A DNA stretch of 64,000 nucleotides from Cenococcum geophilum 1.58 (GCA_001692895.1 KV748178.1:4563917-4627916); one strand, 5' to 3'; positions 36,780-50,270 are shown, counted from the first letter of the stretch. Notes: generated from the sequence alone by a model not told the origin. A program made the numbers and translations.

Positions 36780-38990
36780 TAAATTCTCAATTAATCCAAC
36801 ACCTTTAAGGTTAGCTTTAAAATCTTAATTTAATATAATGGCTTTGCTTAAATGCTTATATACAAGTTTCTCTCCCTTATATTTAGCTAAGCCGTAACTA
36901 ATCTATATAGCGTTTTTGATTTAATATAGTACGTTAGCGCTAGGCTTAAAACTCCTATTTAAATATTGCCTTACCTGTTTTCCGTTTAATTAATGGTCTA
37001 AAAGCCAATCTATATCCCTTTTAGAGATATTAGTAGCAGCATTAACTTACTTTAGGAAGGTCTTCTATACCTACTCTCTTACTAGTTTCTTTAGCTCATT
37101 ATATCTAAGTATAAGATATATTCTACTTTATATAGCTATATTAAATATAGTAATCCTATTTATTATAAAAAATATAATGCCTTAAAAATACTCTATCTAT
37201 TATAGGAAGATAGATACTAGGCTATTACGTTAAACATTATCTAAAGTTCTTTCTATAAGAAAGATATCGGCCTTGTCTAGAAGAATAACAGCACTTTAGC
37301 GGTAAATGTTTTTAACTATTAGAGCTAGGTTTTATTCTAAATAGGCTAGATCTATATTAAAGTCTCCTATATAAGCCTTCTTATAGTTAAACTAGTATAT
37401 AAATATACTTATAAAGGGGAACAAACCACATAGAGGGGTCTCCTCTAAGATTTGGCAAGTGCTTTAGCTATTAATGTCTTTCCCACCCTAGGTAGGCTAC
37501 TAAAATGGTTAGCCTTTAAAACAGCTAATACCTTACTAAAAAACTTACTATAGCAAAAAGACTAGGCCTTTCCCCTTCCCTTTAATTATATTATTAAACT
37601 TTAATTTCCTAGACCTAGACTAGTAGCTCTTTATAAGCCCTTAAAGTACTATTTTCTTATCCTCCTTAATTATAAGTGACTTAAATACTAAGGCATTCTA
37701 TTTAATGTCCTTAATATTAGCGACAGCAAATTCACCTATTAGTGCTTATATTAGTATATATAATTTACTAGCTCTAAAAAAAGAGTATATAAAAAGCCTA
37801 ACCCTATTTTTTATCCACTAAACTAAAGGCCAGGGCTGTTAGTAGATAGATTAGGTGCTTATTATCTCCTATCTCCTTAGAAACTAAACCCTAATTCTTT
37901 ATATCGCCTTACTAATTAGTCCCTTAATTAATTACATTTATTCCGTACGCATTTATAGCGATTAGCTGCTTACTATAGTTAGAATTCTAATAATAAAATA
38001 CTATCGCGTCTACTATAATGCGGCCGCTTGTAGAAAATCTCAACAGGCTATCTTTAGTCTAGAAAAATGCGATCCCTTTATATTTATAGTGGTTAATGCC
38101 TCTTAAAGACACAAACTTCCGGCCATTACTAATAAGATCCTACTTTATCTCGGCTTATCTCTTATAATACTCTAGCGGAAATACCTTAAGAGACGTAATT
38201 TTTATAGTTAAACGGAATTCTAGAATAGAGAGGGTAATTTTTACTTTATTAAACGCCTTCCCGTTATAGCTAAAATAGTAATAGTTAAGTTTAAAGCTCT
38301 TTTTGCTAAAAAGTAAGGTTTTAAAGTTACCTAAATTATATATAAGGCATCTTAGTTAATCCAAGCCTTCGCAAATTATAAGGATGTGCGTATTTAGTTT
38401 AAATAAGGCCTAAAGGAAATTAAAATTAATTTTGCTATAGTCTAGAAGTAGTAGGACACTATTAGTTATAGACGCGAAATAGTCTTTAAGGAATCTTAGT
38501 AACCCCTAAAGGTACTTAGCGCCAATTAAGTTGGGAGAAAGACTCTCCTAGTGTGTTTTTAACTGGGGTAGAAAATTAAACATAATGTTTATAGGAATCT
38601 AAAAGTTAAATTAGAATAAGCTACGTTTATAAAAAGGTCTACTTATTATAGGCTTATCTTCCCGAAGGGAGATAGCTTATACGCCGTTTAGCACTACCTA
38701 TAAGGCGTCTCTTACTTCTCTTAAATTTATACTTAGGTATATACTATAGTCTTTCTTATCCTTTTTTAGCTTAAAGTTAGTATCTAAGTTAATATGTTTA
38801 AAGGCACCTAAAAGATAAACCAAATTTCTTCTAAAGGATATAAATATACTAATTATACATATTACGCTTACTTAACGTATCCAGTAGAGTCTCTATAGTC
38901 TTATACTAGCAGCTTTATTTATCCTAGCTATAGCAGACGCTATATTAGCGTATTTCTAAGTATATTTTAGGGATTTCGCGAGTATATATT
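36780..38990 (-). pseudogene. AAA+ family ATPase relic (DUF7025-type N-domain)
   Basis: Read right to left. The N-terminal part at about 38,130-37,850 gives KFVSLRGINHY, GIAFF, then SGRIIVDAI, the pattern of the N-domain in the large fungal AAA family of this type. Then AVANIKDIK with a following stop (37,740-37,710), Walker A as PRVGKTLIAKALAK (37,492-37,451), Walker B ILLDKAD (37,286-37,266; Glu of DEAD-like motif now Lys), RNSLVSIFL, INRIT (sensor 1) and SRIYLILRYNEL. The C-terminal helical part near 37,000-36,900 has DIDWLLDH and LNGKQVRQYLNRS. Walker A and Walker B are in different frames, so an indel or a lost intron lies between them. A proline-rich stretch from GGAGGTAAA repeats near 39,060 may belong to its N-terminus. 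These ATPases remodel proteins or membranes; this copy is dead. Confidence 0.85.
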
Positions 38991-41900
38991 TTATTTAACG
39001 CCTTAACTTTAATCTTAGAACCTCTTACTTCGCGTATCTCTTTAACTCCTAAACTTATAGGGGGAGGTAAAGGAGGTAAAGGAGGTAGAGGAGGTTAGAC
39101 TACTTAGACTATCTTTAACACGGCTATAAGTATTTTAACTATAAGATTTTGCGCTAACTGCCCATAATGCGGATACATTTAGTTTAGGCTATTAGGGGAA
39201 GTATTTATACTATTATAAGGCAGTAAAGGCAATGGCGTAATAAGCTTAGGTGTAACTAGCATTATTACTCTATAAAGCTTTAGTAACGTAATACTAATCT
39301 AAAGTATAAAGTTAGAGTAAGGAGCTAAGTATAAATAGTATTATTTCTTTAAAAGATCCGCCTTTTTTTATACCCTTTAATAGGACCTAAGCTACTACTA
39401 TGCCATAAATATTTACTAGAACCCGCTTTATGCCATAAAAATACTTCCCTCTATTTATCCTAGAAGATGCTATATTAATATTACTTCTAATATAGCATAG
39501 AACTTAACTAAGTAAAGGTATATAATTCTACTGTAACTATAGAAATAGAGCCGTGGCTTATATTTAGTATCTTAGTTCTAGCACTAGAGTAATATAAAAG
39601 GAAATATAATAGATACGCAATTATATATATAGTAGAGGCTTATAGCTATCTAATATTATTTAAACTAGAAATAATGCGGAAAGGAATATAATTAGGACCC
39701 GTTACCTATCTAGCTAGGTAAATGCCTTAGTTAAAGTAAAGAGTATATACGGAATGGGAATAACTATAGGTATGCCGCCGCAATTAGTCCAAACTTACTA
39801 GGCTCCGCTATATTTCGTCCCGTCCCGCCTATCCCACTCTACCCTATCCTTTAAATCTCTACCTTTACTCTTATCCTTCCCGTCCCCTCTTATTCTTTCT
39901 ATCCCCTCTTATTCTTCTTATCCCCGCCCTATCTATCCATCTTTAATTTTACTATATTTTTAAAATCTATAAAATGGAATAACTAGCTAATTAAAAAACT
40001 TAGAAAAGAATTAGCAATATTTAATAATAATATAAGTTTATTACTCTTAAACCAGGATTATATATTTAAATTATATTATAATTTACTAAAAGAGGATACG
40101 GAAAGGTTATTAAAGCGATTATTATTACGTTATAGTGTAAGGCTATAAGTATGCGAACTTTTAATAAACGTTTTCCAATCCTTGGGTCCTAAAGTATTCC
40201 TCTTATTTACCTTAGTAGTATCCATCTTAAAGCTAAGTAAAATAGCGCCTTAGACCTGCTTACCTAAAATTTAAAGTTAGTAGGAGATTGCCCCACACCT
40301 ACTTAGACTAGCCGTAGTTACGAAGGAACTTTATAAAACCAATTTAATTAGCGCTTTAATTTTATCGTCTTAAAAAAGCCGGTTTTTATAGGTAACTATT
40401 ACCACTAGTAGAGAAACTCTTTTATCCTAAATAACTTTATTACTAATTCTTAATAGAGTAAGGCCGATTGTAAAGTATATATCCTCTTTTATCTAAGACG
40501 TATTTACTAGCCTTTAGTTTATAACCTTATAAAACGGATTCAGACGCAAGGAGTACTTTATTACAAAAACATCCTCTTTCTAATATTAATCTTTTAACGG
40601 GTATAAAAGACCTTTTATTTTAAATAAATTATTAATAATTCTTATTAGAGGAATACTTAATACTAATTAAAGACGCTTAGTTACTAGAGAGGTATTCTAA
40701 AGCTCTACTTTTTTAAGACGCGAATTAAACGCTTAGTATGCTAGTCTTAGACGCTTATTAACTAGCTGCTTATTTATCTTAGAGGGAGATTTACCGCGTA
40801 AAGAAAGTGCCCTCTTATCTGATAATTAAAAAAAAAAGGATTAAACACCTCTCTCTAAAATCTAGTGTGTTTAATGCTTATCTAAGATAGATGCCTCTCC
40901 TAAGAGTCCTTCCAGCGCCACTATGCTAGCGTATTATTAAGTTATAGATAAACTATTATTAAAGCGTCCCTGGTTAGAATTATAGCAGATTCTAGGTCTG
41001 TAAACGACCCTTAATAAGATATTGCTTATAGTTAATATTAATAGGATATCTAATATTGCTAGGATAGGGCTAATACTTTTCTTTTTTATTTATAAGATGC
41101 TATATAATTAAAAACCTTTTTAAGCTATTTTGTACTGGGATAAGGACGAGCAATTTATAGAGAGAGGAAAAGGAAAAAGGAGGACTAGTGGTTATAAATT
41201 GCCTGTCTATATATATGCCAAAAAAGGATAATAAGGACGCTCTTATTATACTTAGGATCGATTATAGTTATAGATAGAATATCTTTAATTTATTTAGTTT
41301 AGGGGACCTAGATATTTTAGAGTTTTTAAAAAATACTATAGAAGAAGCTAGAGATTAACTTTTATCTATAAATAAGTGGTATATATTGCTTTGGGTTACT
41401 ACTTATTACTACTTCTTCTTTAACTTAATCTGTGCCCTTATTATATAATATTTATACCTAGTAAGAACCTTTTTTATTATTTGTCTATTTTTTATACCTA
41501 AAGCTTTAACTAGCTTCCCTTTGCCGTCTTTAATATTATATAATCCGCCTTTAAATATTATAGTTATATCCTCTATTATCTTAAATATATAACCTCTAAT
41601 TGTCTCCTATTCCCCACTAAGCGCCTTATTCCTAGCCTTAGTGGATATAGTCTATATAGCTAAAAGTGTAACCGCGTAAGTTGGCGGGACTAGTAGCTAT
41701 AAAGAAGAGGCGTTTTATAGACGTAAAATATTAAGCAAATGTTGTCTTTTATAAAGCGTTTTTAATTATAGATAGCCGTCTAAGGAGGAATAGCGGCTAA
41801 TTTAGGAATTTGTTTTAGAATAAAAGGCTATAAAGTATATACGTATTAAAGCATAACTATTATAGAAGATGTAAGTAATTAGGCATATACTGCGCGGAAT

Positions 41901-42959
41901 AGCTAAGCTAATATTTACCTTAATAGTAAGAATAGAATTACTAGATAACTGTAAAAGGCAGAACGTAAGAAATATAAAAAGAGGTAGATTATAGGCTTAA
42001 ACGGAGAGCAGCTTTACGGAACTACGCTATAAATAATTAGTAAAGTAGGGTTAAAGGAAATTTATAAGGGAAAATAGAGGTGTTACTGTAGTTAATAGGT
42101 TTATGGCTACTTAGTCGTTAGTGCCCAATAGGAAGGCTTATATAAAAGAATTGCTAAGCGGCTACCTCTTAGGCTAAGCTGCGGCCGGATTTACCCTGCC
42201 CTACTATTAAAGCTTTCTAGCGCAGAATATTATATATATAATTAGGCCACCAGCCAAATAACGGGTAAGGCGTCCACTATAATACGTATTTAGCTATGCA
42301 TTAGAGTTACTAGATATATATAGCCCCTCTACTAACTAAAATATCTTATAAGGATTGGATTCTTATAGCTCGTTCTTATTTATAAGGTAAATTAACTGCA
42401 GCCAGTTTATGCGCCTTTACGTTATATATATAAGTTAATTAATTATTAACGCCCGACTTTATATTATTCGGACTGCCGCTTAGTTTTAACTGTGTTACGT
42501 AATTTAAATTAGCTGGCTAAGTTATAAACGTAGTTTCAGCCTTGTATTCTCTATTATTTATAGCGTTATAAGTAGTAATAAGTGGCTCTTGCTTACCGCC
42601 CTTAGAAAATTAATACTCTTACGGACCTTTTTATATAGCCTTTTATAATAGGAAATGCGCTATAAATAGATTAAGCTAGAAATAGAATATATAATAAGAA
42701 ATAGACCTCTAAGCTAAAAGAAGGGCACTACTATTATTACCGTTTCTTCTGCCTAGAAGGTCGGCCTCTTTTCTTCTATATAGTAGGCCGGGCCTTTAAT
42801 TTTAAATAGTAGTATAGGTTTAGTATATTTACTATAAAGACTAATTTTATCTAAGAATAGCGTTTAAGGACCTTAACTAGTAAAAGAACTATTACTAACC
42901 AAAATATAAGAATACGCCTAAGCTACTAGCCCCGTCCATTCTATATAGTAACTCTACCC
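38991..42959. other. RIP-degraded DNA with unidentified coding traces
   Basis: A plus-strand start ATGGAATAACTAGCT near 39,973 opens a readable but unrecognised stretch of about 130 codons with TAA/TAG stops. Two plus frames are both readable there, so the coding frame is uncertain. Another plus-strand stretch near 41,215-41,430 is readable. A pyrimidine-rich segment with repeated CCCGTCCCGCC and TATTCTTYCTATCCCC words occupies 39,815-39,930. No family is named. Confidence 0.35.
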
Positions 42960-44633
42960 TTTACTTTCACAACTTTAGAAAAGAGTATACCTATAATAAT
43001 TTAGCTTTAGCTTACCGAACGCGTCTTTAGTAAGACTTAAGGGCATCTTTAGAATTTAAAAGTCCGCTTTTATAAACCTAGGTAGGCTTCTAAGCCACCT
43101 TATATTTACGCCCTAACTTAGTTATTCTTTCCCCTAGAATATTATTAATCTCCCATTTATTATCTAAGCTTATTTTATTAATTTTATCTTTTTTAGTCTG
43201 GGTATAACGCTTTATAGTAGGTTCTAGGTTTAAAACGTTACTCTAGTTATTAGCGACGCTATTACTATTACTATCCTTGTCCTTATTATAAGTATAATTA
43301 CTAGCCTTATTATATAACGGTTTAATACTATAGAGAAGGGTAGGCTCCTAAAGCGAAGGGCTAGCGGGCTATAGAGTGGATACCGCTTACTAGTTAACTT
43401 GCGGGTATTAAAAGTTAAGGTTAAGGATAGGAGGGATAAGGGGGCTAAAAGATAAGTTATTGCGATAGGCGGGTAGCCTTTATTACTTCTAGGGATGTAG
43501 ACTATTACTACTTTTACTACCTTCGCCACCCCCGCTACTCTCTTTAGTAGGGTTATTAGAATTATAACTATTATTAGCCCCACCCTCCAGTGGTCTAGTA
43601 TTATAAGGAGATATATAGTGCCGGGGGGAGGAGCTAGTAGGCCGCGTAGTAGAGACCGCTTGCTCCTTAATACTGTTACCGTTATTAAGGCTAAGAATAG
43701 GAAAGCTAAAAGGCGTGGTTCTCCGGGAAGTAGGTAACCTTTATTACTTCCTAGGTTATATACTCTCGCCGCTCTTACTAACAGAAGTATTAGAGATATA
43801 ATTAATGCTATCTAGTTAATTAAGCTAATTAGACCTCCACTTTTTTAACTTCTTAGCTCCTAAAAACTCTTAACTAGCAGCCACTAATATCCTAAGCTTT
43901 TACTTAAACTGCGAAGTAGTTCTAATGCGATGCCCCTTAGCTAAATTATCCGTTTAATTGCCGTCTAGCGTTAAGGGTGTAGTACGGTTATATATAGGTA
44001 TATATACCTCCTCTTCTAGCGCTTCTAATAAAGGCAGCTCCTTATTATCTTTATTATCCTTATTACTACTATTATTTCCGTTATCTACTAATTATTAAAT
44101 AAGGCCATTATAAATTAAAAGGGGAAGCGCATACCTAATCTACGAGGTATTAGTCGATTATCGGCTTTATTAGCTTTATTATTAGCGTTACTAGCTTTAT
44201 TACCCTTAGCTTCTAAGTCTAAATCGGCTATATTATCTTTAATAACTATTAGATTTTCTACTAGTCGTTAGATATATATATTTATAACTACTAGAAAAAT
44301 AAGGAAAGTATAGTAAGGTAATTATAGGGGATAATTACCTTAACTTCCTCCAGAGACTTAACTGTTATTTCTATCCCTATAGAAATCTTCCTTATTATCC
44401 TCGTTATCCTCATTATCCTCATAATACTTCTTATAAGCTTTTTTGTAATTATATATAGGGTCTATAGGCGCTTTATTAGACGGAATCTTTAAATTAAGGC
44501 CTTAGGTGGAATAATATACTATTAAGTGCCTAAGCTTCTAATACTTCTTAACTTTTTAGGGGGAAAAGAGGTACTCCCCTATTTCTCCTTTTAGGTTTGC
44601 TACTCGTGCTTTTCTTAAGGGCTGTAATTGCAT
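42960..44633 (-). pseudogene. Protein relic with a chromodomain-like segment
   Basis: A minus-strand start at 44,633 gives MQLQPLRKARVANLKGEIGE and continues in frame for about 170 codons with TAA/TAG stops, including an acidic repeat YYEDNEDNEDNKEDFY near 44,430-44,380. Farther on, at about 43,185-43,070, the minus strand reads KWEINNILGERITKLGRKYK, VA, stop, KPT, stop, VYKSGL. The two stops fall where a chromodomain-like fold has Trp. This resembles the aromatic-cage strand pattern of chromodomains that bind methylated histone tails. The middle (43,230-43,760) holds a ~260-bp internal duplication. Frames change between the segments, so one gene is likely but not proven. Function is unknown. 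Confidence 0.45.
43440..43770. repeat. Internal duplication, ~263-bp offset
   Basis: The stretch GCGGGTAGCCTTTATTACTTC at about 43,468 recurs as AGTAGGTAACCTTTATTACTTC near 43,730 with similar flanks (purine-rich AGGATAGG / AGAATAGG before, TACTCTC / TACTCTY after). It is an old tandem duplication inside the chromodomain-like relic. Confidence 0.5.
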
Positions 44634-44811
44634 AATGCTAAGAAGCCCTTAGTTTTTTAGGGGGTATAGTATAAAAATTAATATTATTAAGTAAAATTTC
44701 TAAATAAAAGCGAAGGGGTTAAGAAGATATCACTATTGCTGCCGCCATTGTTATTAGAGTTATTATTACTTTCTATCTTTCTAATAGCCCTAAAGGATGG
44801 GTTACGCTAGG
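44634..44811. other. Left flank of the plus-strand LTR element
   Basis: AT-rich; ends in the target-site copy CTAGG (44,807-44,811). It lies directly upstream of the minus-strand relic start, so the element sits in that gene's 5' region. Confidence 0.5.
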
Positions 44812-45155
44812 TGTAACAGAACTAGCCTAGTTACAGTAGGAATGTCTTAGTGAAACACTCGACAGATAAATTCCGACGCTTTAACCAAATTCTGCCGAAT
44901 TCTGCTAGCTTAATTAACTTCTGCCAAATTCTACCAGATTAATTAAATTCTACTAAAGTCCGTCAAAGACCGCGTGTACACGTACGCACGCATCGACCAC
45001 TAAGCCCCTAACTATTTAATTATATAATTCTCTTATTATTTCCTTCTTTTCTTTACGTAACGTCTTGTTCTTAGTGAGAGCTATATACCCTTAGATTTAG
45101 ATAGAATTTATATTATTCCTTTAAATCTTCCCCAAAGTCTCTTCGCGCCCTTATA
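44812..45155 (+). repeat. 5' LTR of the plus-strand element
   Basis: 344 bp, TGTAAC...TTATA (original CA end mutated to TA). It contains AATTCTGCCGAATTCTGC-type short repeats. Confidence 0.95.
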
Positions 45156-45185
45156 TTACGTTGCGTTAAAACAACTACTATTAAA

Positions 45186-46300
45186 ATGGCAAACAAACTC
45201 GAACCCTCCGCGTTAACTATAAGCATTATAGCCCTAGTTAGGAAATAGTTAACTATAATATAACAGTCCTTTACGGATGCTTTAGCCTAATAGCAAGCGA
45301 TATTAGAAGCTTAGCACTAGCAATTAATAGGAGCAATCCGCGAAGAACTCTATAACCTTAAAGCACTTATATTAGAGACCCTAATAGCAACACCTATAAA
45401 TAAAATTGAAATAACTGTATGCGAACCTAACCTATTAAATATAAACCCTAAACTAGTAACGGCAGCTTAACCCGTACCTATAACAAACCTAGTACCTACT
45501 ATAAAATCTAAAAAGCTCCCTAATCCTCTAATATTTAATAAAAATTAAAATAACCTACGTCCCTTTATAACTAAGCTCCGTTTTAAACTTTTAACAAACT
45601 ATAACTAATACCCTACTAAAGCTAGCAAGATTAGCTATAGAATATCTTATTTAAGTAAAGACGCTACACAAACTATAAACCTATTCTTCCGCAATAGCAC
45701 CTTCGTTAATTTTAAAATCTTTATCTCTCTGCTAGAACAAATATATAATAACGCCAGCCGCGAATACACAGCTATTACTAAACTTAAAAACCTACAACAA
45801 CGGAACTAAGACTTTACCAGCTTCTTTTCGGAATTTTTAGGCCTTATTAGTAAACTAGATTGGAATAAAGCCGCTAGAGTTACTGCTCTCTATTAAGCTA
45901 TTTCGGATAAAATTAGAGTATAGCTAGTAGGCAGAGAACTACTAAAGGACTTACCTAAATTTACTATAATATATTAACGAATTAATAAGGACCTTTAATA
46001 TAATAAATAGACTTATTCTCTAAAGCTAACTATACCTTACGTTTAAAACTCTATAAAACCAGTATATACCCTAAAGCGCGATCCGTCTCTAAGACCTAAA
46101 AGCCCTATATACAACCCTATAGACCTTAACGCCACTTAATCCTATATACCCTTAGGAACTAATAAACAAAGAATATAAGCCGCAAATAGAGAATATTTTA
46201 GATGTAGAAAAAAGGGATATATTTAAAGGGATTGCTAAACTTACCCTTTTAAAAAGATCCGCTGTAGCTCCTCTTAGTTCTTAAGTCGCACTTATTCTAC
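45186..46300 (+). pseudogene. gag relic of the plus-strand element
   Basis: Gag forms the particle that packages the element RNA. The start ATG at 45,186 (MANKLEPSALTISIIALV) lies 31 bp after the 5' LTR. The same frame (0 mod 3) reaches the zinc knuckle at 46,194-46,238, which reads YFRC, RKKGYI, stop, RDC: first Cys changed to Tyr, His changed to Tyr, Gln changed to a stop, three RIP-type transitions in one motif. TAA/TAG stops occur throughout. The pol frame is 2 mod 3, i.e. -1 relative to gag, consistent with a frameshift junction, although an indel would look the same. Confidence 0.85.
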
Positions 46301-46479
46301 AAATTATACTTATTTCATAAATTATACTTAGTCGCCACGAAGCATCTTACCTTTGGTTAACTTAGAAAATAAGTTATCCTAAGGCCAAGTCGCGCCTTAG
46401 AATAAGAAGTGGAAGAGTATAAGTGTCTAGGCTCTTTTAGCGCTAATATATAATATAACTCCCTTAATATACTTAGCGA

Positions 46480-49400
46480 AATTTAAATACTTAGAAAATA
46501 GAAGGAAGTATAAATCCTTATAGATAGCGAAGCTACTTACATAGGCTTTATTAATATAAACTACGCAAAAACTTAACGCTTAAATTTAAAGAAACTTAAT
46601 AAGCCCTAAGGCCTATAAGGCTTTAATAATAAGGCTTTAATATACGGCGAACTAACGCACTACGCTCTTATAAAGATGTGGATAGGCAAATACCTTAAAT
46701 ACGTTTCCTTATTTATAATACCCTTAAAGCATTATAAGGTAATACTTAGACACAGATAGCTAAAATAACACAACCCTTTAATTAGCTAGGTTAAAGAAAT
46801 ACTAAAATTCCATACAACCTACTGCTAAAGTTATTATTTAAAATACTACTTACCCTACGAATATATACACAACTATTTAAATTTAATATAATATAAATTA
46901 CCCTTGCTATAAACCCTAAACCAACACAATAAAGTTATAACTGCTAATTGTAGTAAAGAATGCGAAGATAATATATTAAAACCCCTTAAAATTCGTATAA
47001 TATAAGCCGCACCCTTTTATTTGTTAGTAAGAAAACAAGACTATAAGATCTTTACTATAATACTAGAAGATATTAAGAAGGTATTAGAACTAAAGCAATA
47101 CACTAACCCCTAACCTCTTATACCTAAAGAATATTGTAATTTAATTAATACGTTTAAGAAACAATTCGTAAACTAACTACCCCCGCATTAAGACGAGCAC
47201 GATTTTAAGATAGAACTTAAACCTAGTATAACGCTAAAGTTCGGCCTGTTATATGGTATATTATAAGAAGAGCTACTAGTAATATAATAATACCTTAAAG
47301 AGTACCTAGAGAAAGGATTTATTCGCCCTAGTTAATCACTATTTATCTTATTTATACTATTTGTTAAGAAACCTAAAGGAGGCTTAAGGTTCTATATTAA
47401 TTACTAAGCCCTAAATATAATTACGATTTAAAACCAATATCTAATTCCTCTACTTTAAGAAATACTTAACCGCTTAGTGAAAGCATAATACTTTATAAAG
47501 CTTAATATAGTCGCTACCTTTAATTAAATCCGTGTTCGCGAAGGAGATAAAAAGTATATAGCTTTCTATACATAATAGGGACTTTTTAAATACCTAGTAA
47601 TGCTATTTAGTATAAAGAACGGTCCCGGTACGTTTTAGTAATACGTTAATAATACGCTTCGCGAATTCCTTAATATATTTATTACTGTGTATATTAATAA
47701 TATTTTAATTTATTCGTCTTCGCTTTCTAAGCATTAAAAGCACGTCTAAATAGTTCTTAAACGCCTATAAAACGCGGGCTTATAATGCGATATTAAGAAA
47801 TACAAGTTCCATACGTCTAAAGTTACGTACTTAGGCCTAATTATATCCCGCAACGGAATTAAAATAGACCCTAAGAAAATCGCTATAATTATAAACTAGG
47901 AAAGTCCTAGTAGTATATAAAACATCTAAGGATTTCTAGGATTCGTAAATTTCTACTATTAATTTATTAATCACTTCTTAAAAATTATTTAGTTATTAGT
48001 AAACTTAATAAGGAAGAATATAAGATTTAAATAGACTACTAAATATAAATAAGCTTTTAACAACCTAAAATATTATTTTACAACTACTCTAATTCTTGCT
48101 TACTTTAATCTAGACCTTAAATATATTATTAAAACAGACTCGTCTAATTATATACTAGGAGGAGTGTTATCGCAATATAATAAGAACGGCGAGCTGCGCC
48201 TAGTAGCCTTTTTCTCCTAGAAACTTACCCCTACTAAATTAAACTATAAGATATATAATAAGGAACTGCTTATAATTATTAAATACTTTAAACAATGGCG
48301 TCTAGAACTTAAAGGATTGTTATTCCTAATATGTGTATTAACGGACCATAAAAACCTATAGTACTTTATAACTATAAAGTAATTAACATAGCGCTAAATT
48401 CGTTAGGCTAAATACCTCTTATAATTTAACTTTAAGATTATATACTAACCTAGTAAACTTAATTAGAAGCCTAACTTATTAATATAATAATTATAGGACT
48501 TACCTATAAACGCCTCTAACAAACGGATTATAAATTAATTACGAATTCTACTACCCCCTAAATGCTTTAAGAAACTACGCCCTATATTTTTAGACGTAGA
48601 GCTTAATAGGAATAAATTAGAAATTAATAAGTAGGATATAAAAATTAATAAATTAACAGAGCATAAATATAAGAACGACCCCTAAATAGCAGATATAATA
48701 AAAGTAATTTAAATAGAGAAACGGTAATATAAGGATATTACACTCGCTGAATACGAAATCCGTAATAATCGGTTGTACTATTAATAGAAGATAGTAGTCC
48801 CAAATTCCGAACCCTTATGATTTAAGATACTCGAATTCGTACACAATTCCCCTATAGTAGGGCACCCTAGCTATATAAAGACCTATAAGATTATCTAGCA
48901 AGTATATTACTGGCCTATAATGCACAACTATATATAAAAATACGTTTAAGTATATAGAATATGCGTGTATAGGAAGACCTCTTATATAAAGAAGCAAGGA
49001 GTACTTTAACCGTTACTAATTCCAATATAAAGATAGCGAGATATCTTAATTAACTTCGTAGTTAACCTGCCTAATAGTAATAGGTTTATAAATGTTATAA
49101 TAGTTGTTAACCGTCTTATAAAAATATAATATATAATTCCTATAGACTTAATTAATATAATATTAGTAGCCGAATATTTTATTAAATACGTCTTTAAGCT
49201 ACACGGACTTTCTAATTTAATAATATCCAACTACGGAAGCTAGTTTGTTTTAGACTTCTAGCAAGCCCTATATAAATAATTAAGTATATAAACACGACTC
49301 TTAACTATATTTTATCTAAAGATAGATAGTTAAACTAAAATTGCGAACGCGATTATAGAATAATACTTATAAATATACTACTCCTACCTGCAAGATAACT

Positions 49401-50120
49401 AGGGAAAGTAGCTACCTTTAGCTAAGTTTACTGCGAATAATATAAGAAACGAATTAATAGGCGTAACGCCGTTCTACGCAACCTACGGATAAGACTCTTA
49501 ACTTAGATTTAAACCATAACCTAAAATTAATACGATAGGACCTACGATTAAGAGGATTTAACTAATTAATACGTATAACTTTACTAATTAAATAAAGCAG
49601 TTAACGGAACTATTATAAAGTAAATTAGCGTACGCTTAAATAATATAGAAATGGTATATAAATAAAGGACGAGCTCCCGCGTAGGACTTTAAGGAAGGTA
49701 ATATAGTTTACCTAAATATACGAAACCTAAAGACTTAACGACCCTTAAAGAAACTAAACTAAAAGTTTACGGGCCTATACCAAATTAAAAAGAAACTAAG
49801 CCTATACGCTTATAAGCTTAAACTACTAACTAAGATAAAAATATATCTAACGTTTTACGTAAACTTACTATAACCCTTAAAAAGTAAACCTATAACTTAT
49901 AAAGTGCCACCGCTACCTTCTATAATTATTAATAACGGTAACGGTTCTTACTTTATTAACTTAATTAATAATATATAATAAAAAACATAATCTAAACAAT
50001 TTAAACTTCTTATTAAGTAGGAAGGATATAAAATATAAACTTAGGAAACCTATAACCAGATTAAAACCGACGCGCCTTCCCTAGTAAAAGAATTCTATAA
50101 AGACCATCCTTTGCGGCCTA
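46480..50120 (+). pseudogene. pol polyprotein relic of the plus-strand element
   Basis: The protease site LIDSEATYIGF is at 46,517-46,549 (DSG changed to DSE). The reverse transcriptase spans about 47,280-47,730, with LEKGFIRPS, FVKKPKGGLRFYINY and the catalytic box YINNILIYS at 47,690-47,716 where YxDD is required (both Asp changed to Asn). RNase H lies at 48,090-48,400 (KTDSSN, YNKELL). The integrase zinc finger is at 48,838-48,970 (VHNSPIVGHPS). The integrase core at 49,030-49,500 contains VDFVVNL-like sequence on the way to NLIISNYGS (Asp changed to Asn) and ends LIGVTPFYATYG. The chromodomain at about 49,996-50,055 reads QFKLLIK, stop, EGY, with stops where Trp is expected. Short minus-strand open stretches at 48,815-49,230 are shadows of the integrase. 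Confidence 0.92.
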
Positions 50121-50270
50121 CTCTAGCTAAATAGACATGATATAAAGGTAAATAACTACCACCTAACACAAATATATAAAATATAATAGTAAGAAGCTCA
50201 AAATTAAAAAGAACTTAAAATACGTTATAACGTTTATAATATAATCACGTAATATATAAGATATTAAGGA

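Noticed and set aside
640..39000. Starship giant transposon carrying HET, metal-transporter and other cargo
   Set aside because: No DUF3435 tyrosine-recombinase (captain) relic or element ends could be recognised. The mixture of relics is equally explained by multicopy families being hit by RIP.
43230..43583. 117-codon minus-strand open stretch rich in Ile/Val/Leu
   Set aside because: Its composition is that expected of shifted AT-rich DNA; another minus-strand frame through the same place gives more protein-like wording leading into the chromodomain-like segment.
48815..49230. Two minus-strand open stretches of 60 and 74 codons
   Set aside because: They lie antisense to the integrase of the plus-strand LTR element, whose zinc finger and core are readable on the plus strand.
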